Shown here: positions 1 through 8,421 of the stretch, in pieces | How positions within the stretch are numbered: position 1 is the first letter of the stretch | Layout of the letters: each line of letters begins with the position of its first letter | Source: a virus | IMG/VR virus record: IMGVR_UViG_3300009409_001088 | Span: 1-46,407 of that record | Direction: 5' to 3' (one strand) | Length of the DNA stretch: 46,407 nt | Notes under the pieces: model-generated | What the model saw: only the letters and a program-made list of their open reading frames with translations | What the model was told of the DNA's origin: nothing | Databases searched by the model: none | Made by a program: the position numbers and the translations under genes

Positions 1-1314
1 AAACTTAAAGATTGACAGCATAACAAAGGTGTTTTTTATTGATTGTAGTTTAGATGGGGTCATGGGATTCACATCATCAAAATACACGCCAATGTTATTG
101 GCATAGGGAATGAAAAAGAAAATAAAAAACTTAAAAGCCGTCAGATAATTAAACGTGATCCTCGAATTGATTAAAATAGTGCCTCTCGCAAATTTATGTT
201 TCATCAAAAACATGAATGTCTCCGAGGATACCGCTATGTCATACGAATCCTCTGGCCCAAGTTCCACAAATCTTCGTGACGATAAATGTATTTCAAACAC
301 TTTGTGTAGATCTGACACCAAGACCTTGAGAGAAAATTCATGTTTATTTTTTGGCAGGGTATTGTTGGTGAGCAAACTGTCATGAAACGCATAATATGAT
401 TGTTCAAGATCAGAGATATTTGAAATCGTGTTCGTGGTATGTTTAATTTCGACGGCATCATGGAGATGCGACCAATACGCGATAGACTTTTTGCTGTTCA
501 GATGGGTGTGTTGTGCATCAAGTTCTCTGGATAAATCGAATGCCTCATTCGGCATGGGCACAATTGGTATCACATCGTTGTTCAGGTTTTTGATCGTGTC
601 ATAGGCATGGTGAATATACTGATTGTCATTCCAATAAAAATTCTCTTCGTGTGAAAAGAACACATAGCTGGCAAACAATAAACACGACTTTGGATTGAGC
701 GTCTGTACGATGTATTTATTTTTTTCATCTATTAGTTTTTGCTGACCAATTGATATCTTTTGATCCCCCGGATTCCCTGCCCAGTTCGCATACGAAAATT
801 GAAAAGACACCATATCAAGTTTTCTATTATGTAAGTGAGGAAGGATTTCTTTTTCTAGGGCGTTGTTTACATCGACTCTTGCATCATTCACATTTAAGAA
901 GGAATGACCATTTTCGAATAAGCACAAGATAGAGGAATCATAACCATCAGACACAAATGAAACTATCTGGAGATCATCGATAGTCACGTTTTGGTTATGA
1001 GGCAGTTCAATGACTTGATGTCCTTGAGATTCAAGAAAATTCTTAACTTTTTTATCTACGGTTTCCTGATATAAAAACTTTGTTTTTGTATGCATGTCTT
1101 TCAACGTAGGTATTGAAAAATGATCTGGATGCTCATGTGAGATCCAGATATAGTCAAAGTCTACGTTGTTGATATCATGAGAATTTTCACATAACAACGA
1201 CCATCCATCTTGAAAGGCCGTGCCTTTGAACCACGGGTCGCAGAGGATTTTTATTTCATTGGTTTCAATGATTAGGGAAGCATGATTCAAAAATCGTACG
1301 TTGCTTGGGTTCAT
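1..1314 (-). CDS. Metallo-beta-lactamase-fold hydrolase, partial (C-terminus beyond left edge)
   Basis: An open frame of 438 codons runs from an ATG at 1314 to the left edge without a stop, so the C-terminus is missing. Near the N-terminus it reads LCDPWFKGTAF (residues 24-34), and the metal-binding motif HEHPDH is at residues 60-65. A later NVNDARV (141-147) supplies a likely Asp ligand. This layout is that of metallo-beta-lactamase-fold proteins related to the UlaG/CMP-sialic acid hydroxylase group, which often sit in bacterial surface-sugar gene clusters. The substrate cannot be told. The gene lies downstream of a DNA methyltransferase and a tiny ORF. The fold is well supported; the role, perhaps sugar or cofactor modification, is inference. 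Confidence 0.8.
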   Translation of the reverse strand, partial: MNPSNVRFLNHASLIIETNEIKILCDPWFKGTAFQDGWSLLCENSHDINNVDFDYIWISHEHPDHFSIPTLKDMHTKTKFLYQETVDKKVKNFLESQGHQVIELPHNQNVTIDDLQIVSFVSDGYDSSILCLFENGHSFLNVNDARVDVNNALEKEILPHLHNRKLDMVSFQFSYANWAGNPGDQKISIGQQKLIDEKNKYIVQTLNPKSCLLFASYVFFSHEENFYWNDNQYIHHAYDTIKNLNNDVIPIVPMPNEAFDLSRELDAQHTHLNSKKSIAYWSHLHDAVEIKHTTNTISNISDLEQSYYAFHDSLLTNNTLPKNKHEFSLKVLVSDLHKVFEIHLSSRRFVELGPEDSYDIAVSSETFMFLMKHKFARGTILINSRITFNYLTAFKFFIFFFIPYANNIGVYFDDVNPMTPSKLQSIKNTFVMLSIFKF

Positions 1315-1324
1315 GTTGTCTATG

Positions 1325-1414
1325 TTAGAGAGTACACCCCGTACAGGCGGACCAACTAGCGTAGGTGAAGATCGCGAGTGATACTAAGATTATGGCCCAT
1401 CGTATTGATTGCAT
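1325..1414 (-). CDS. Putative 29-residue hydrophobic peptide
   Basis: A 29-codon ORF fills the gap between the methyltransferase stop (1416-1418) and the metallo-hydrolase start. Its ATG (1412-1414) lies two bases after the TAA of the upstream gene, which suits translational coupling; GGA lies 9-11 bases upstream. After a basic start (MQSIRW) there is one hydrophobic stretch (AIILVSLAIFTYASW) and a C-terminal CTGC. It could be a small membrane peptide or a secretion-signal-like remnant. No family is recognised. Short length makes chance possible. Confidence 0.35.
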   Translation of the reverse strand: MQSIRWAIILVSLAIFTYASWSACTGCTL

Positions 1415-1415
1415 A

Positions 1416-3071
1416 TTATGATTTCCAAAACACATGTACAGGTTCATATTTCATAATTTTTCCATTCTCTAGTTTGAGATAATTCTTCGCTGTTGCTTTG
1501 CCGTCTTCCGTCACACGATTCGCTCCGGGCATGTTCATGAGTGCCATGAGAATAGTTTCCTTGTATTCAAACCCAAGTTCTTTTGCAATCGCAATGCTAT
1601 CCTGCTCCAACGGTAGATACGTCTTTCCTACCTTCAAGTCTGCAATGTTCCAGAGCATATACCGTTCGTGGTTCAGGAAGTCATACGCATTCTGCAACGT
1701 CGGGCGCAGGAAGTGATCACGCCATTCACCGTAGGTTGTATACTTCTTATAGCTCTGGTTCTCATCCTCGCTATACGCCTCACGATTGAAATACGGTGGT
1801 GACGAGAACACCAAGTCGCCGCGGCCCTTGAGCAGCTTGAAGGCCGGCGTCGTGTGGAAAAGCTCACTCCCAAGTTGGTACACATGCGACCGATGCTCTT
1901 TTTCTTCGTCCTTATACAACGACCCATCACCCGTCGATGACTCGATGCGTACTTTGTTATATGCGTCGGCAATAACACGATAGATACTCGTACCGTCTTT
2001 ATAGAAGGCGGGATTCGGATCAGTGCCGACATAGTTCAAATGTTGCATGTCACCATTCGGTAGCTGTTGGTTGAATGACATCGCACCAATAAGGCGCCCC
2101 GCCCAGCCCGCCGAGGGATCCCACACGTTGACCGCTTGCGCCTTGACGTGCTGGAGGAACGTTTGATAAAGCAGCTTCGCGGTCAACGGTGGGTAGTTTA
2201 CCGCATACTGACACATCGAAATACGAAAGCTCCGAAACAGATTCGGAAACAACCGTTGTCCCTTGTCATAAATGCGGATATGGAATTCGTGTTCTGAATT
2301 CTCATGTTTCGGAAGAATGTTTCGACGTGTGATCAATGGCAACCAGCCGCGTGATAACGCATTACTGAATTCGTCAAACGACAACGCCATCAGAGTTTCA
2401 GTTCGCATTTTATCATTGTAACCGGAATATTGCGTTTCTTTATTCACGGGCTTCGCTTCTAACAACAACTCTTGTTCGCCATACTTTCGTTCATGCACAT
2501 GAAACAATTCAACGAACTGGATAGCGGTGGCGGGTACCACCTCAGAGCGATGTTTCAGCGCCGTACCGCCCGTCACGGTCAATGCACACATGTAGAAGCT
2601 ATCACGCAAGAAATGACGACGAGCGTACGGCAAATATCGTTTGAACAACTCTGGACTCGCGAAGAAATTGTAAATACTCCGGCCGTCATCTTTCGCCGTG
2701 TAATTGATGCGAGTCTTGTACATCTCCGAGGCGTGCCAGGCGTTCACCGCACTCCCCGTGCTAACGTGCGTATTATGAATGACTCGCCGGTTAGTCAGTG
2801 TGTCGTTCTTCCAGAACTTCCCCGTAACAAAACCCGCCAGCTTCGAGAAGTCCTTGTCAATTTCACCTAGTGTCCACCCGCGGCGTGGCGGAATGCTCTC
2901 TTCGTCCCAAGACTTCAAGAAGGATTCCCGCATATGAAACACATATGCCTCAAACTCCTTATCTGACATAGCCAGAATATCATCGAACGTGCAGTTCACG
3001 GTCGGGTCGTCTAACAGCGGATGGAGACGTGCTATCGGAAAGATGTCGGTCGTCGTTTCAATAGCTATCAA
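1416..3071 (-). CDS. DNA methyltransferase, SPPY type, with long N-terminal region
   Basis: This 551-residue protein has methyltransferase motifs in its C-terminal half: a SAM-binding motif DPSAGWAGRLIG (residues 318-329), an acidic segment GTDPNP (349-354), and the catalytic motif SSPPYF (423-428). The S-P-P-Y form is typical of amino-methyltransferases acting on cytosine N4 or adenine N6. The first ~300 residues match nothing I recognise and may be a target-recognition or second domain. The only start that keeps the coding N-terminus is a TTG at 3069-3071, since an in-frame TGA lies just upstream; a weak GGTGAT precedes it. A sigma70-like promoter lies about 50 bases upstream. It may protect phage DNA from restriction. 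Target sequence unknown. Confidence 0.8.
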   Translation of the reverse strand: MIAIETTTDIFPIARLHPLLDDPTVNCTFDDILAMSDKEFEAYVFHMRESFLKSWDEESIPPRRGWTLGEIDKDFSKLAGFVTGKFWKNDTLTNRRVIHNTHVSTGSAVNAWHASEMYKTRINYTAKDDGRSIYNFFASPELFKRYLPYARRHFLRDSFYMCALTVTGGTALKHRSEVVPATAIQFVELFHVHERKYGEQELLLEAKPVNKETQYSGYNDKMRTETLMALSFDEFSNALSRGWLPLITRRNILPKHENSEHEFHIRIYDKGQRLFPNLFRSFRISMCQYAVNYPPLTAKLLYQTFLQHVKAQAVNVWDPSAGWAGRLIGAMSFNQQLPNGDMQHLNYVGTDPNPAFYKDGTSIYRVIADAYNKVRIESSTGDGSLYKDEEKEHRSHVYQLGSELFHTTPAFKLLKGRGDLVFSSPPYFNREAYSEDENQSYKKYTTYGEWRDHFLRPTLQNAYDFLNHERYMLWNIADLKVGKTYLPLEQDSIAIAKELGFEYKETILMALMNMPGANRVTEDGKATAKNYLKLENGKIMKYEPVHVFWKS

Positions 3072-3118
3072 AAATAATCACCACACTTGGAAAAGGCGCA
3101 GATTGCGCGACTCCTGCT

Positions 3119-3147
3119 ATTGTATCACTTGTGCGTCGAAACTTCAA
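3119..3147 (-). promoter_or_regulatory. Sigma70-type promoter for the methyltransferase
   Basis: On the minus strand TTGAAG (3147-3142) and TACAAT (3124-3119) are separated by exactly 17 bases. TG one base before the -10 gives an extended -10 element. It lies in the 90-bp gap between gp46 and the methyltransferase, giving a leader of about 40 bases. It resembles the -10 regions before the tmRNA and uvsX genes (GTGATAnAAT). Confidence 0.6.
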
Positions 3148-3161
3148 GCGTTGGCCGCGCA

Positions 3162-4865
3162 CTATTTTCTCAGCATGGTGAAGCCGCGATCTTTAATAAA
3201 ATGTAACACATGATGAAATTTGTCAATCAACTGATCCGTCTTGTGTGAAATGACAAAGACGTTCGCCTTCTCCAACGATTGAATGATCTTCAAGAACTCT
3301 TCGGTGCCGGACGCGTCTAATGAAGAGTCGAAGACCTCGTCGAGTACGAGTATGTTACACGCGGCACTGTTCTTCATTCGCGCCACCGCTCGCCATGTGA
3401 GCAGCAACGCCAAGTCAATGCGCTTCTTCTCTCCTTCGCTGAACGAGTCATAAGCAAACTCTTCACGGTGGCTCGACTGGATATGTTCATTAAACTCCGT
3501 GTCAAGCGTGAAGTGAATGGGAAAGTCCATTGATGTCAGATAGAAATTGATCTGCTTGTTAATGATCGGCAAATAGTGTTTGATGATCCGTGACTTGATA
3601 CCGCTATCCTTGAGCAGCGTGTTTGCCGTGTCTAAAATGGCGCGACGGCGGGATACACTTTCATGCTCTACTGTCACCTCGGCAATGCGGGCCACGATCT
3701 CGCCAATGTCTATCGTCTTGGTCGCGGTCGGTGTTTGTACCGCGGCGTGTTCCGCTTGTAGCTCCGACAACCGCCGTGTGTGCATCGGCGTCTGCACCGT
3801 CACCGTGTGGAGTTCCTGACTTAACGTGTTTGCTTCCTGCAAGTCGTTGTCGTATCCTTGCACCAGCAGGTCATACTTCTCCACCAACCCACGACACTGA
3901 TCCACGGCCGTCTGCGTGTCTGTTTCTTTACGAGTGAGGCGTGCGTATTTGCTGTCCTTGAACGTTTCAGTAATCGGCTGAGCGCACGTCGGGCATTCAT
4001 CGTGAGACTCATAGAAGTTTCGTTCTTTGGTCAACTTCTTTGCGCGTGTTTCGATTTCTTTGCGTGTCTGCCGAAACTCCCGTGCCTTGACCGATGCTTT
4101 GTCTACGGCATCTTTCACCACATCAAACACGGCAATAGATTCACGCAACGCCTCGGCACGGTCTTGTAGTTCCACCAACGTGGCCTGGGTTTTCTGAATA
4201 GTAGCATCGATGTTCGCCAGGCGCTCGTCAATGTCTTCCTGCGCCTGCGCCGTGAAGTTTTCCGACATGCGTTTCTGTTCATCGAACAACGTTCGCTGTT
4301 GCATCAGGCTATCGATTTTCGTTTTCACTGTCGCAAGTTCGTCTTTCGTCAGCGACGCCATCGCAGAGAAGATTTCAATGTCGAGCAGGTCTTCAACGAT
4401 TTCACGACGCACTGTCGGCGACAAGCGCATGAACGGCACATAGGACGCGCTCCCGAGAACCACAATCTGAAGAAAGGATTTGTGGTTCATGCCGATAATA
4501 TGATCTTCTAACATCCGCTGATAATCGTTTAACGATGCGGGTTGTGGTAACAACACGCCATCCTGATGAATCTCAAACACATTTGGTTTGATACCACGCC
4601 TGATGTAGTAGGCATGTTCGCCCACATTAAACCAGAGTTCCACCACGGCGTCGCGTTTATTAGTTGTATTCACAAGCAGCGGTTTGTTGATGCTCCGCAA
4701 CGCCCGACCGAACAAGGCGAAGCACACGGCTTCCGTCATCGTGGACTTGCCCGCACCGTTGCGGCCGACGATCAACGTCGAGGCGTGTCGGTTCAACGGC
4801 ACCTCTATCGGAACGTTGCCTGTCGCTAGAAAATTTTGGTATTTCACGCGATCAAAAATAATCAT
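3162..4865 (-). CDS. 46: Recombination endonuclease ATPase subunit gp46 (Rad50/SbcC-like)
   Basis: At 567 residues this matches T4 gp46, the SMC-type ATPase that pairs with gp47 to resect DNA ends in recombination-dependent replication. Walker A is GRNGAGKST (residues 34-42). A coiled-coil middle contains the zinc-hook CPTC (291-294). The ABC signature FSEGEKKR lies near 475, and Walker B plus catalytic Glu is LVLDEVF at 506-512. gp47 is immediately upstream, with five bases between its stop and this ATG, so the two subunits are co-transcribed. Family assignment is secure. Confidence 0.95.
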   Translation of the reverse strand: MIIFDRVKYQNFLATGNVPIEVPLNRHASTLIVGRNGAGKSTMTEAVCFALFGRALRSINKPLLVNTTNKRDAVVELWFNVGEHAYYIRRGIKPNVFEIHQDGVLLPQPASLNDYQRMLEDHIIGMNHKSFLQIVVLGSASYVPFMRLSPTVRREIVEDLLDIEIFSAMASLTKDELATVKTKIDSLMQQRTLFDEQKRMSENFTAQAQEDIDERLANIDATIQKTQATLVELQDRAEALRESIAVFDVVKDAVDKASVKAREFRQTRKEIETRAKKLTKERNFYESHDECPTCAQPITETFKDSKYARLTRKETDTQTAVDQCRGLVEKYDLLVQGYDNDLQEANTLSQELHTVTVQTPMHTRRLSELQAEHAAVQTPTATKTIDIGEIVARIAEVTVEHESVSRRRAILDTANTLLKDSGIKSRIIKHYLPIINKQINFYLTSMDFPIHFTLDTEFNEHIQSSHREEFAYDSFSEGEKKRIDLALLLTWRAVARMKNSAACNILVLDEVFDSSLDASGTEEFLKIIQSLEKANVFVISHKTDQLIDKFHHVLHFIKDRGFTMLRK

Positions 4866-4870
4866 CTAAT

Positions 4871-5968
4871 CTATTGTACTCGGGCAGATTGTGTCACCGA
4901 CATGGCATCGCGATAGACATCTTGTAGATACCGTTGGAGTTCTTTCTTGTCACACGTTACGGATAAACTATCCACGTAATCTTCCATCAAGGTGAGCGTA
5001 TCAATATCCGTCGAAAGATCATCGGCCGTCGCCTCTTGTGTCATCAACGCCACGTCATCCACGACCATTACATCTTGAGCATTCACTTTCGCCAATGCGT
5101 CCATTAACAAGTCAAACCAATACGGTTGTGCCTTGGACTTCACGACAACTTTCACATAGGCATCGTGGTGTGGTGACGCCGGATCCATGACCGTTTGAAT
5201 GAGCTTTTCGATATACTGCGGGGGCTGATCCGCGTCATCATACATCATTCGCACAAACATGCTGTACGGGTTCTCGATGAACGTGAGAACGCACGTCTCC
5301 GTGTCGAATAAATGGAAGCCGCGGGGGTCACGGTAATCACTCCACATCATCGAATATGGTGCGCCAAGATACTGTATCGGGTGCCGTGATGACCGATGAT
5401 GAAAGTGTCCTGACATGACAAGCCCAAACCGATCAAACAACGCAGGATCCATTCCCTCATGAGCGGGCATGCCGCGGTACATCAAAAAGCCTTGCATTTG
5501 CATATGTCCAAGGACAACAGCACACGCAGAGGTTTCGATCAGCCGCATGGATTCCTCACGATTGCTCTCACAAATCCACGGAAGCAGAAGAATCCCACGG
5601 CCGTCAACATCGATTTCCACGGGCCGACTGTGGATGCGAATTGTGCTATCGTGTCGGTACAATTCTTCTACAGAATTGATCTCGGTACTCTCACGAAGAA
5701 AGCAATCATGGTTGCCAACGATCACGTCCTCAACAATACCACGCTGCCGCAATGGTACACGATACGATTCTTCGACGAACCGTGCGGTCGCAAAGTTAAT
5801 ATACTTTCGACGGTCGCCATAATCACCCCCGTGCAAGACGCGAGTAATGCCGTGCGTATCCAACGTTGGAAAGAATACGTGGTCAAAGAATTTCTTCTGT
5901 GACATACGCATGGCGTCGCTATCGTTTCGCACACCGAAATGGGTGTCCGTGATGATCGCTACGTTCAA
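4871..5968 (-). CDS. 47: Recombination endonuclease nuclease subunit gp47 (Mre11/SbcD-like)
   Basis: This 365-residue calcineurin-type metallophosphoesterase carries the expected metal-site motifs in order: DTHFG (8-12), GGDYGD (47-52), GNHD (85-88), GHM (154-156) and GHFHH (187-191). It is the nuclease partner of gp46. Its ATG overlaps the end of gp55 by four bases and its stop lies five bases before gp46, so gp55, gp47 and gp46 form one tightly packed operon. Length is close to T4 gp47 (339). Confidence 0.95.
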   Translation of the reverse strand: MNVAIITDTHFGVRNDSDAMRMSQKKFFDHVFFPTLDTHGITRVLHGGDYGDRRKYINFATARFVEESYRVPLRQRGIVEDVIVGNHDCFLRESTEINSVEELYRHDSTIRIHSRPVEIDVDGRGILLLPWICESNREESMRLIETSACAVVLGHMQMQGFLMYRGMPAHEGMDPALFDRFGLVMSGHFHHRSSRHPIQYLGAPYSMMWSDYRDPRGFHLFDTETCVLTFIENPYSMFVRMMYDDADQPPQYIEKLIQTVMDPASPHHDAYVKVVVKSKAQPYWFDLLMDALAKVNAQDVMVVDDVALMTQEATADDLSTDIDTLTLMEDYVDSLSVTCDKKELQRYLQDVYRDAMSVTQSARVQ

Positions 5969-6504
5969 GCAACCACCGATTTTTTACTCACGCGGCGCCG
6001 GTCCCGTCGCCTGTCCGTATACTCGTCAAACTTCCGAATAAATTCCTGTACGTTTTCAAACGACAGTAGTTCTGTATCGATATGAAAATGTCCGGCGCCA
6101 TCCGGTGAGGTTTGTGTGGTCCCCGACACAATCGCGTTCTCAATCAGTTTATATTTTAGATAGGTATGTTTGCGTTCGCGTTGAATACGTCGGACGAAGG
6201 CATAGTAGATAACCGAGGTGAAATAGCCGAACGGATTCTTCGATTTGCGTGGATTGAAATTGTGCATATACATCAAACAATTTTCCACGCCATCGCTGAC
6301 CATATCTTCACGAAATGTGTAGTTGATGAAGTTCGGTCGATACGACAGATGGGTCGCAATTTTCAGAAAACATTCGCCAACAAATTCAGGAATGGGTGGG
6401 TTCTTTCGTCCGCGCTTTTTCGTCTTAAAGCACGCACTTCGGAATTCCGTCAATGCTTTTAGGAATGCCTTGTTGTCGATGTAGTGTTCAGTGGGTTTCG
6501 CCAT
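5965..6504 (-). CDS. 55: Late-transcription sigma factor gp55
   Basis: This divergent sigma-70-family protein redirects host RNA polymerase to phage late promoters with gp33 and the sliding clamp. The segment NPFGYFTSVIYYAFVRRIQ and the following ERKHTYLKYK match the conserved core of gp55 in T4-like phages, a reduced sigma region 2. The open frame extends to a TTG at 6523-6525, but I place the start at the ATG 6502-6504 because GGAGG lies four bases upstream; that gives 179 residues. A TATAAATT late-promoter-like element lies just upstream, suggesting self-reinforcing late expression. Confidence 0.9.
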   Translation of the reverse strand: MAKPTEHYIDNKAFLKALTEFRSACFKTKKRGRKNPPIPEFVGECFLKIATHLSYRPNFINYTFREDMVSDGVENCLMYMHNFNPRKSKNPFGYFTSVIYYAFVRRIQRERKHTYLKYKLIENAIVSGTTQTSPDGAGHFHIDTELLSFENVQEFIRKFDEYTDRRRDRRRVSKKSVVA

Positions 6505-6525
6505 AGGCCTCCAAATGTGAAACAA

Positions 6526-6533
6526 AATTTATA
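6526..6533 (-). promoter_or_regulatory. Late-promoter-like element before gp55
   Basis: TATAAATT on the minus strand matches the T4 late consensus TATAAATA at seven of eight positions. It lies 21 bases upstream of the gp55 ATG, and the GGAGG ribosome site falls between. The spacing fits a late transcript with a short leader. Inference from motif only. Confidence 0.5.
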
Positions 6534-6599
6534 CAAAACAAGATCTCTATAGTAACAGACGGCCGCCTCTCTGTCAACTCATGCACCAAAGTTTGCCAA

Positions 6600-6644
6600 C
6601 CCAAATTTGGGAAGAGGGGGGGGGATAAAGGGGGGGGAGATGGG
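6600..6644. other. Putative G-quadruplex tract next to a 12-bp palindrome
   Basis: On the plus strand four G-runs follow one another: 3 G (6609-6611), 9 G (6616-6624), 8 G (6630-6637) and 3 G (6642-6644), with loops AAGA, ATAAA and AGAT. This fits the pattern for an intramolecular G-quadruplex. The first run is the end of a perfect palindrome, CCCAAATTTGGG (6600-6611). Minus-strand transcripts would carry the complementary C-rich strand. It sits in the largest protein-free gap I see (6505-6923), between UvsW and gp55. Confidence 0.6.
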
Positions 6645-6666
6645 TCTTAATTATTATTAGGCCTTT

Positions 6667-6716
6667 ACTAGATCTAAATAAACTAGAACTTAAGAAACCA
6701 GATCTAAAGAAACTAG
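6667..6716. repeat. Three 15-bp tandem repeats (iteron-like)
   Basis: Three consecutive 15-bp units run head to tail: ACTAGATCTAAATAA, ACTAGAACTTAAGAA and ACCAGATCTAAAGAA, followed by a partial ACTAG. Units 1 and 3 are nearly identical. An AT-rich stretch lies immediately before and the G-run tract 23 bases away. Iterated sites beside AT-rich DNA are usual for a replication origin or a protein-binding array. No gene overlaps. The remainder of 6505-6923 shows only a short inverted repeat (CCTAGC/GCTAGG, 6813-6829). Confidence 0.6.
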
Positions 6717-6923
6717 TGCCCGTAGGGAAACTCGCGGCATCGCTACGCGTCGTTTTAGGCGGCTCAAAATACGCTACCCTTAGCTGACTATACATGCGTG
6801 TCTGTTTTTGCGCCTAGCGAGCGGCTAGGACGGTCTAAGACATACTCCACACATTTATTCAACCCCATAAAATGACTTCAGCCACATCAGACTGGATTTT
6901 TGGAATATCGGCATACTTGTCCA

Positions 6924-8387
6924 CTAGTGTTTTTTTTCCTTTGAAATAGTATGCATCCATTGATCAAGATCGAGTTGGAGCAACGTATATGGAAATTCCT
7001 CTGCGGCGTAATACTGCACCCGCTGTTCGGCATGTCGAAATGTGTGATTGACGGATGCGCCGATCCGGAGGTCATCTACAAAATCAATTAAGGTGGCATA
7101 AGATTTGGTGGCATGCAACCGCAAACTCCGACCAATAGACTGAAGAACCCGAATCTTGCTTTTTGACGGGCTAGCGAATATAATCATATGAAGGTTGGGA
7201 ATGTTAACACCGGTTGCCATGGTCCCATATGACGCCACAATAATTTGTTGTTCTCCATTGGTGACCCATTGACGAATTCGTTCACGTTCATCCGCAACCA
7301 CTTCACCCGAAACAAAATGCACACCGCGGTCTGGTGCCAGTTCTTGTATACGTTGATACAACGGCTTCCCATGCTTCTCGACAAAGTTGAAAAGCACCAA
7401 CACATTCCCTTTGGCATTCGCTGCCATCTGCGACACGATCTCCAAACGTGTGGGATGCGTGACCAGAAATTCTACCTCATCCTGATACAACGATTTTCGA
7501 AAATCTTTACACACATCAGGTGGATATGTCAACACACACATTTTCACTCGCAACGGCGTCAGATCTTTACTTGCGACCAAGTCTTTGGTGGTCGTAACTT
7601 TCGTCACACTGCCAAAGAGGCCTTCCAGAATAAGTCTATGCGCTTGTGTGTCATCCAACGTGCCGGTGAAACCGAAACGGTACGGCGATTGCGTACACTT
7701 TTCCAACAACCCCGTCAACGACTTGGCTTTTGCTAGATGGACCTCATCCACAATGACACAACGGAATTGGCCGAAATAGTTTTGGGGCAGATCGTAAATG
7801 GATTGCCATGTAGATACTACGACCTTTGCGGTCACGTCTTTTGAACGACCGCCTTGAATAGTTTGTACCTCCGCAACATCCATGCCGTAAGATGCGAAGT
7901 CCGACACCATCTGTGCCACAAGCCCGGTGGTTGGGACCACAATCAACGTGGGTTCATCCAACATACGCATCAATAAATAAATGATCAAGGACTTGCCACT
8001 ACCCGTAGGGGACAAGACAATACCACGTTTGTCCCGTAGCATCGCCTCAATCGCTTGTAGTTGATAGACCCGTGGGGTTAGGGGTAACTCATGCACCAAC
8101 GCCTCAAGCGCACTGTGGACGAGATCTGACGGGGTGTGTGGTACGTCGTTGGTAACAGGGTAACTACGTTGTTGAGCAAACTCTAACACACGCGGCAGCA
8201 AACCACGATAAATGAGATGTCCCCGAAGTTTGAAGAGGTGGATCTTGCCCGTCCAGTGCCGCTTCTTGAATGCAGGCATGAACTTGGCGCCCGGAATTTC
8301 ATATGAAAAATAATCACTCAATTCGTGCGCGATGTGGTCATCACAATCAATGCGGATCCACACATCATTCACGGGCACAATATTCAT
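6924..8387 (-). CDS. uvsW: UvsW-like DNA/RNA helicase
   Basis: A superfamily 2 helicase matching T4 UvsW, which unwinds R-loops and branched DNA and shuts off origin replication late in infection. Counted from the chosen start, motif I PTGSGKS is at 127-133 and motif II DEVH at 214-217; motif III-like GFTGTL and motif VI QSIGRSLR follow. The open frame extends to an ATG at 8441, but I chose the ATG at 8385-8387 (487 residues) because MNIVPVNDVWIRID is where homologues begin and the longer form would overlap a divergent gene. An A8 run at the 3' end could allow a -1 shift adding about 23 residues (see findings). Confidence 0.9.
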   Translation of the reverse strand: MNIVPVNDVWIRIDCDDHIAHELSDYFSYEIPGAKFMPAFKKRHWTGKIHLFKLRGHLIYRGLLPRVLEFAQQRSYPVTNDVPHTPSDLVHSALEALVHELPLTPRVYQLQAIEAMLRDKRGIVLSPTGSGKSLIIYLLMRMLDEPTLIVVPTTGLVAQMVSDFASYGMDVAEVQTIQGGRSKDVTAKVVVSTWQSIYDLPQNYFGQFRCVIVDEVHLAKAKSLTGLLEKCTQSPYRFGFTGTLDDTQAHRLILEGLFGSVTKVTTTKDLVASKDLTPLRVKMCVLTYPPDVCKDFRKSLYQDEVEFLVTHPTRLEIVSQMAANAKGNVLVLFNFVEKHGKPLYQRIQELAPDRGVHFVSGEVVADERERIRQWVTNGEQQIIVASYGTMATGVNIPNLHMIIFASPSKSKIRVLQSIGRSLRLHATKSYATLIDFVDDLRIGASVNHTFRHAEQRVQYYAAEEFPYTLLQLDLDQWMHTISKEKKH

Positions 8388-8421
8388 ATGCTTATTTATG
8401 GGTGGACTAACTACGTCATAT
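8388..8421. promoter_or_regulatory. 34-bp divergent intergenic region (uvsW / GT17)
   Basis: The space between the outward-facing uvsW and glycosyltransferase starts is only 34 bp. On the minus strand CATAAATAAG (8400-8391) differs from the T4 late consensus by one base. No Shine-Dalgarno sequence is visible for either gene and I see no clear plus-strand promoter, so the plus-strand gene may use a non-standard signal. Confidence 0.35.

Noticed and set aside
5459-5902. Plus-strand 147-codon ORF inside gp47
   Set aside because: Antisense shadow of a clearly conserved nuclease gene.
6574-6795. 73-codon minus-strand ORF in the uvsW-gp55 gap
   Set aside because: It runs through the G-run tract and the tandem repeats, giving Pro runs and low-complexity sequence, with no ribosome site.
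6813-6829. CCTAGC/GCTAGG hairpin as the uvsW terminator
   Set aside because: Only 6 bp of stem and no T-run on the minus strand.
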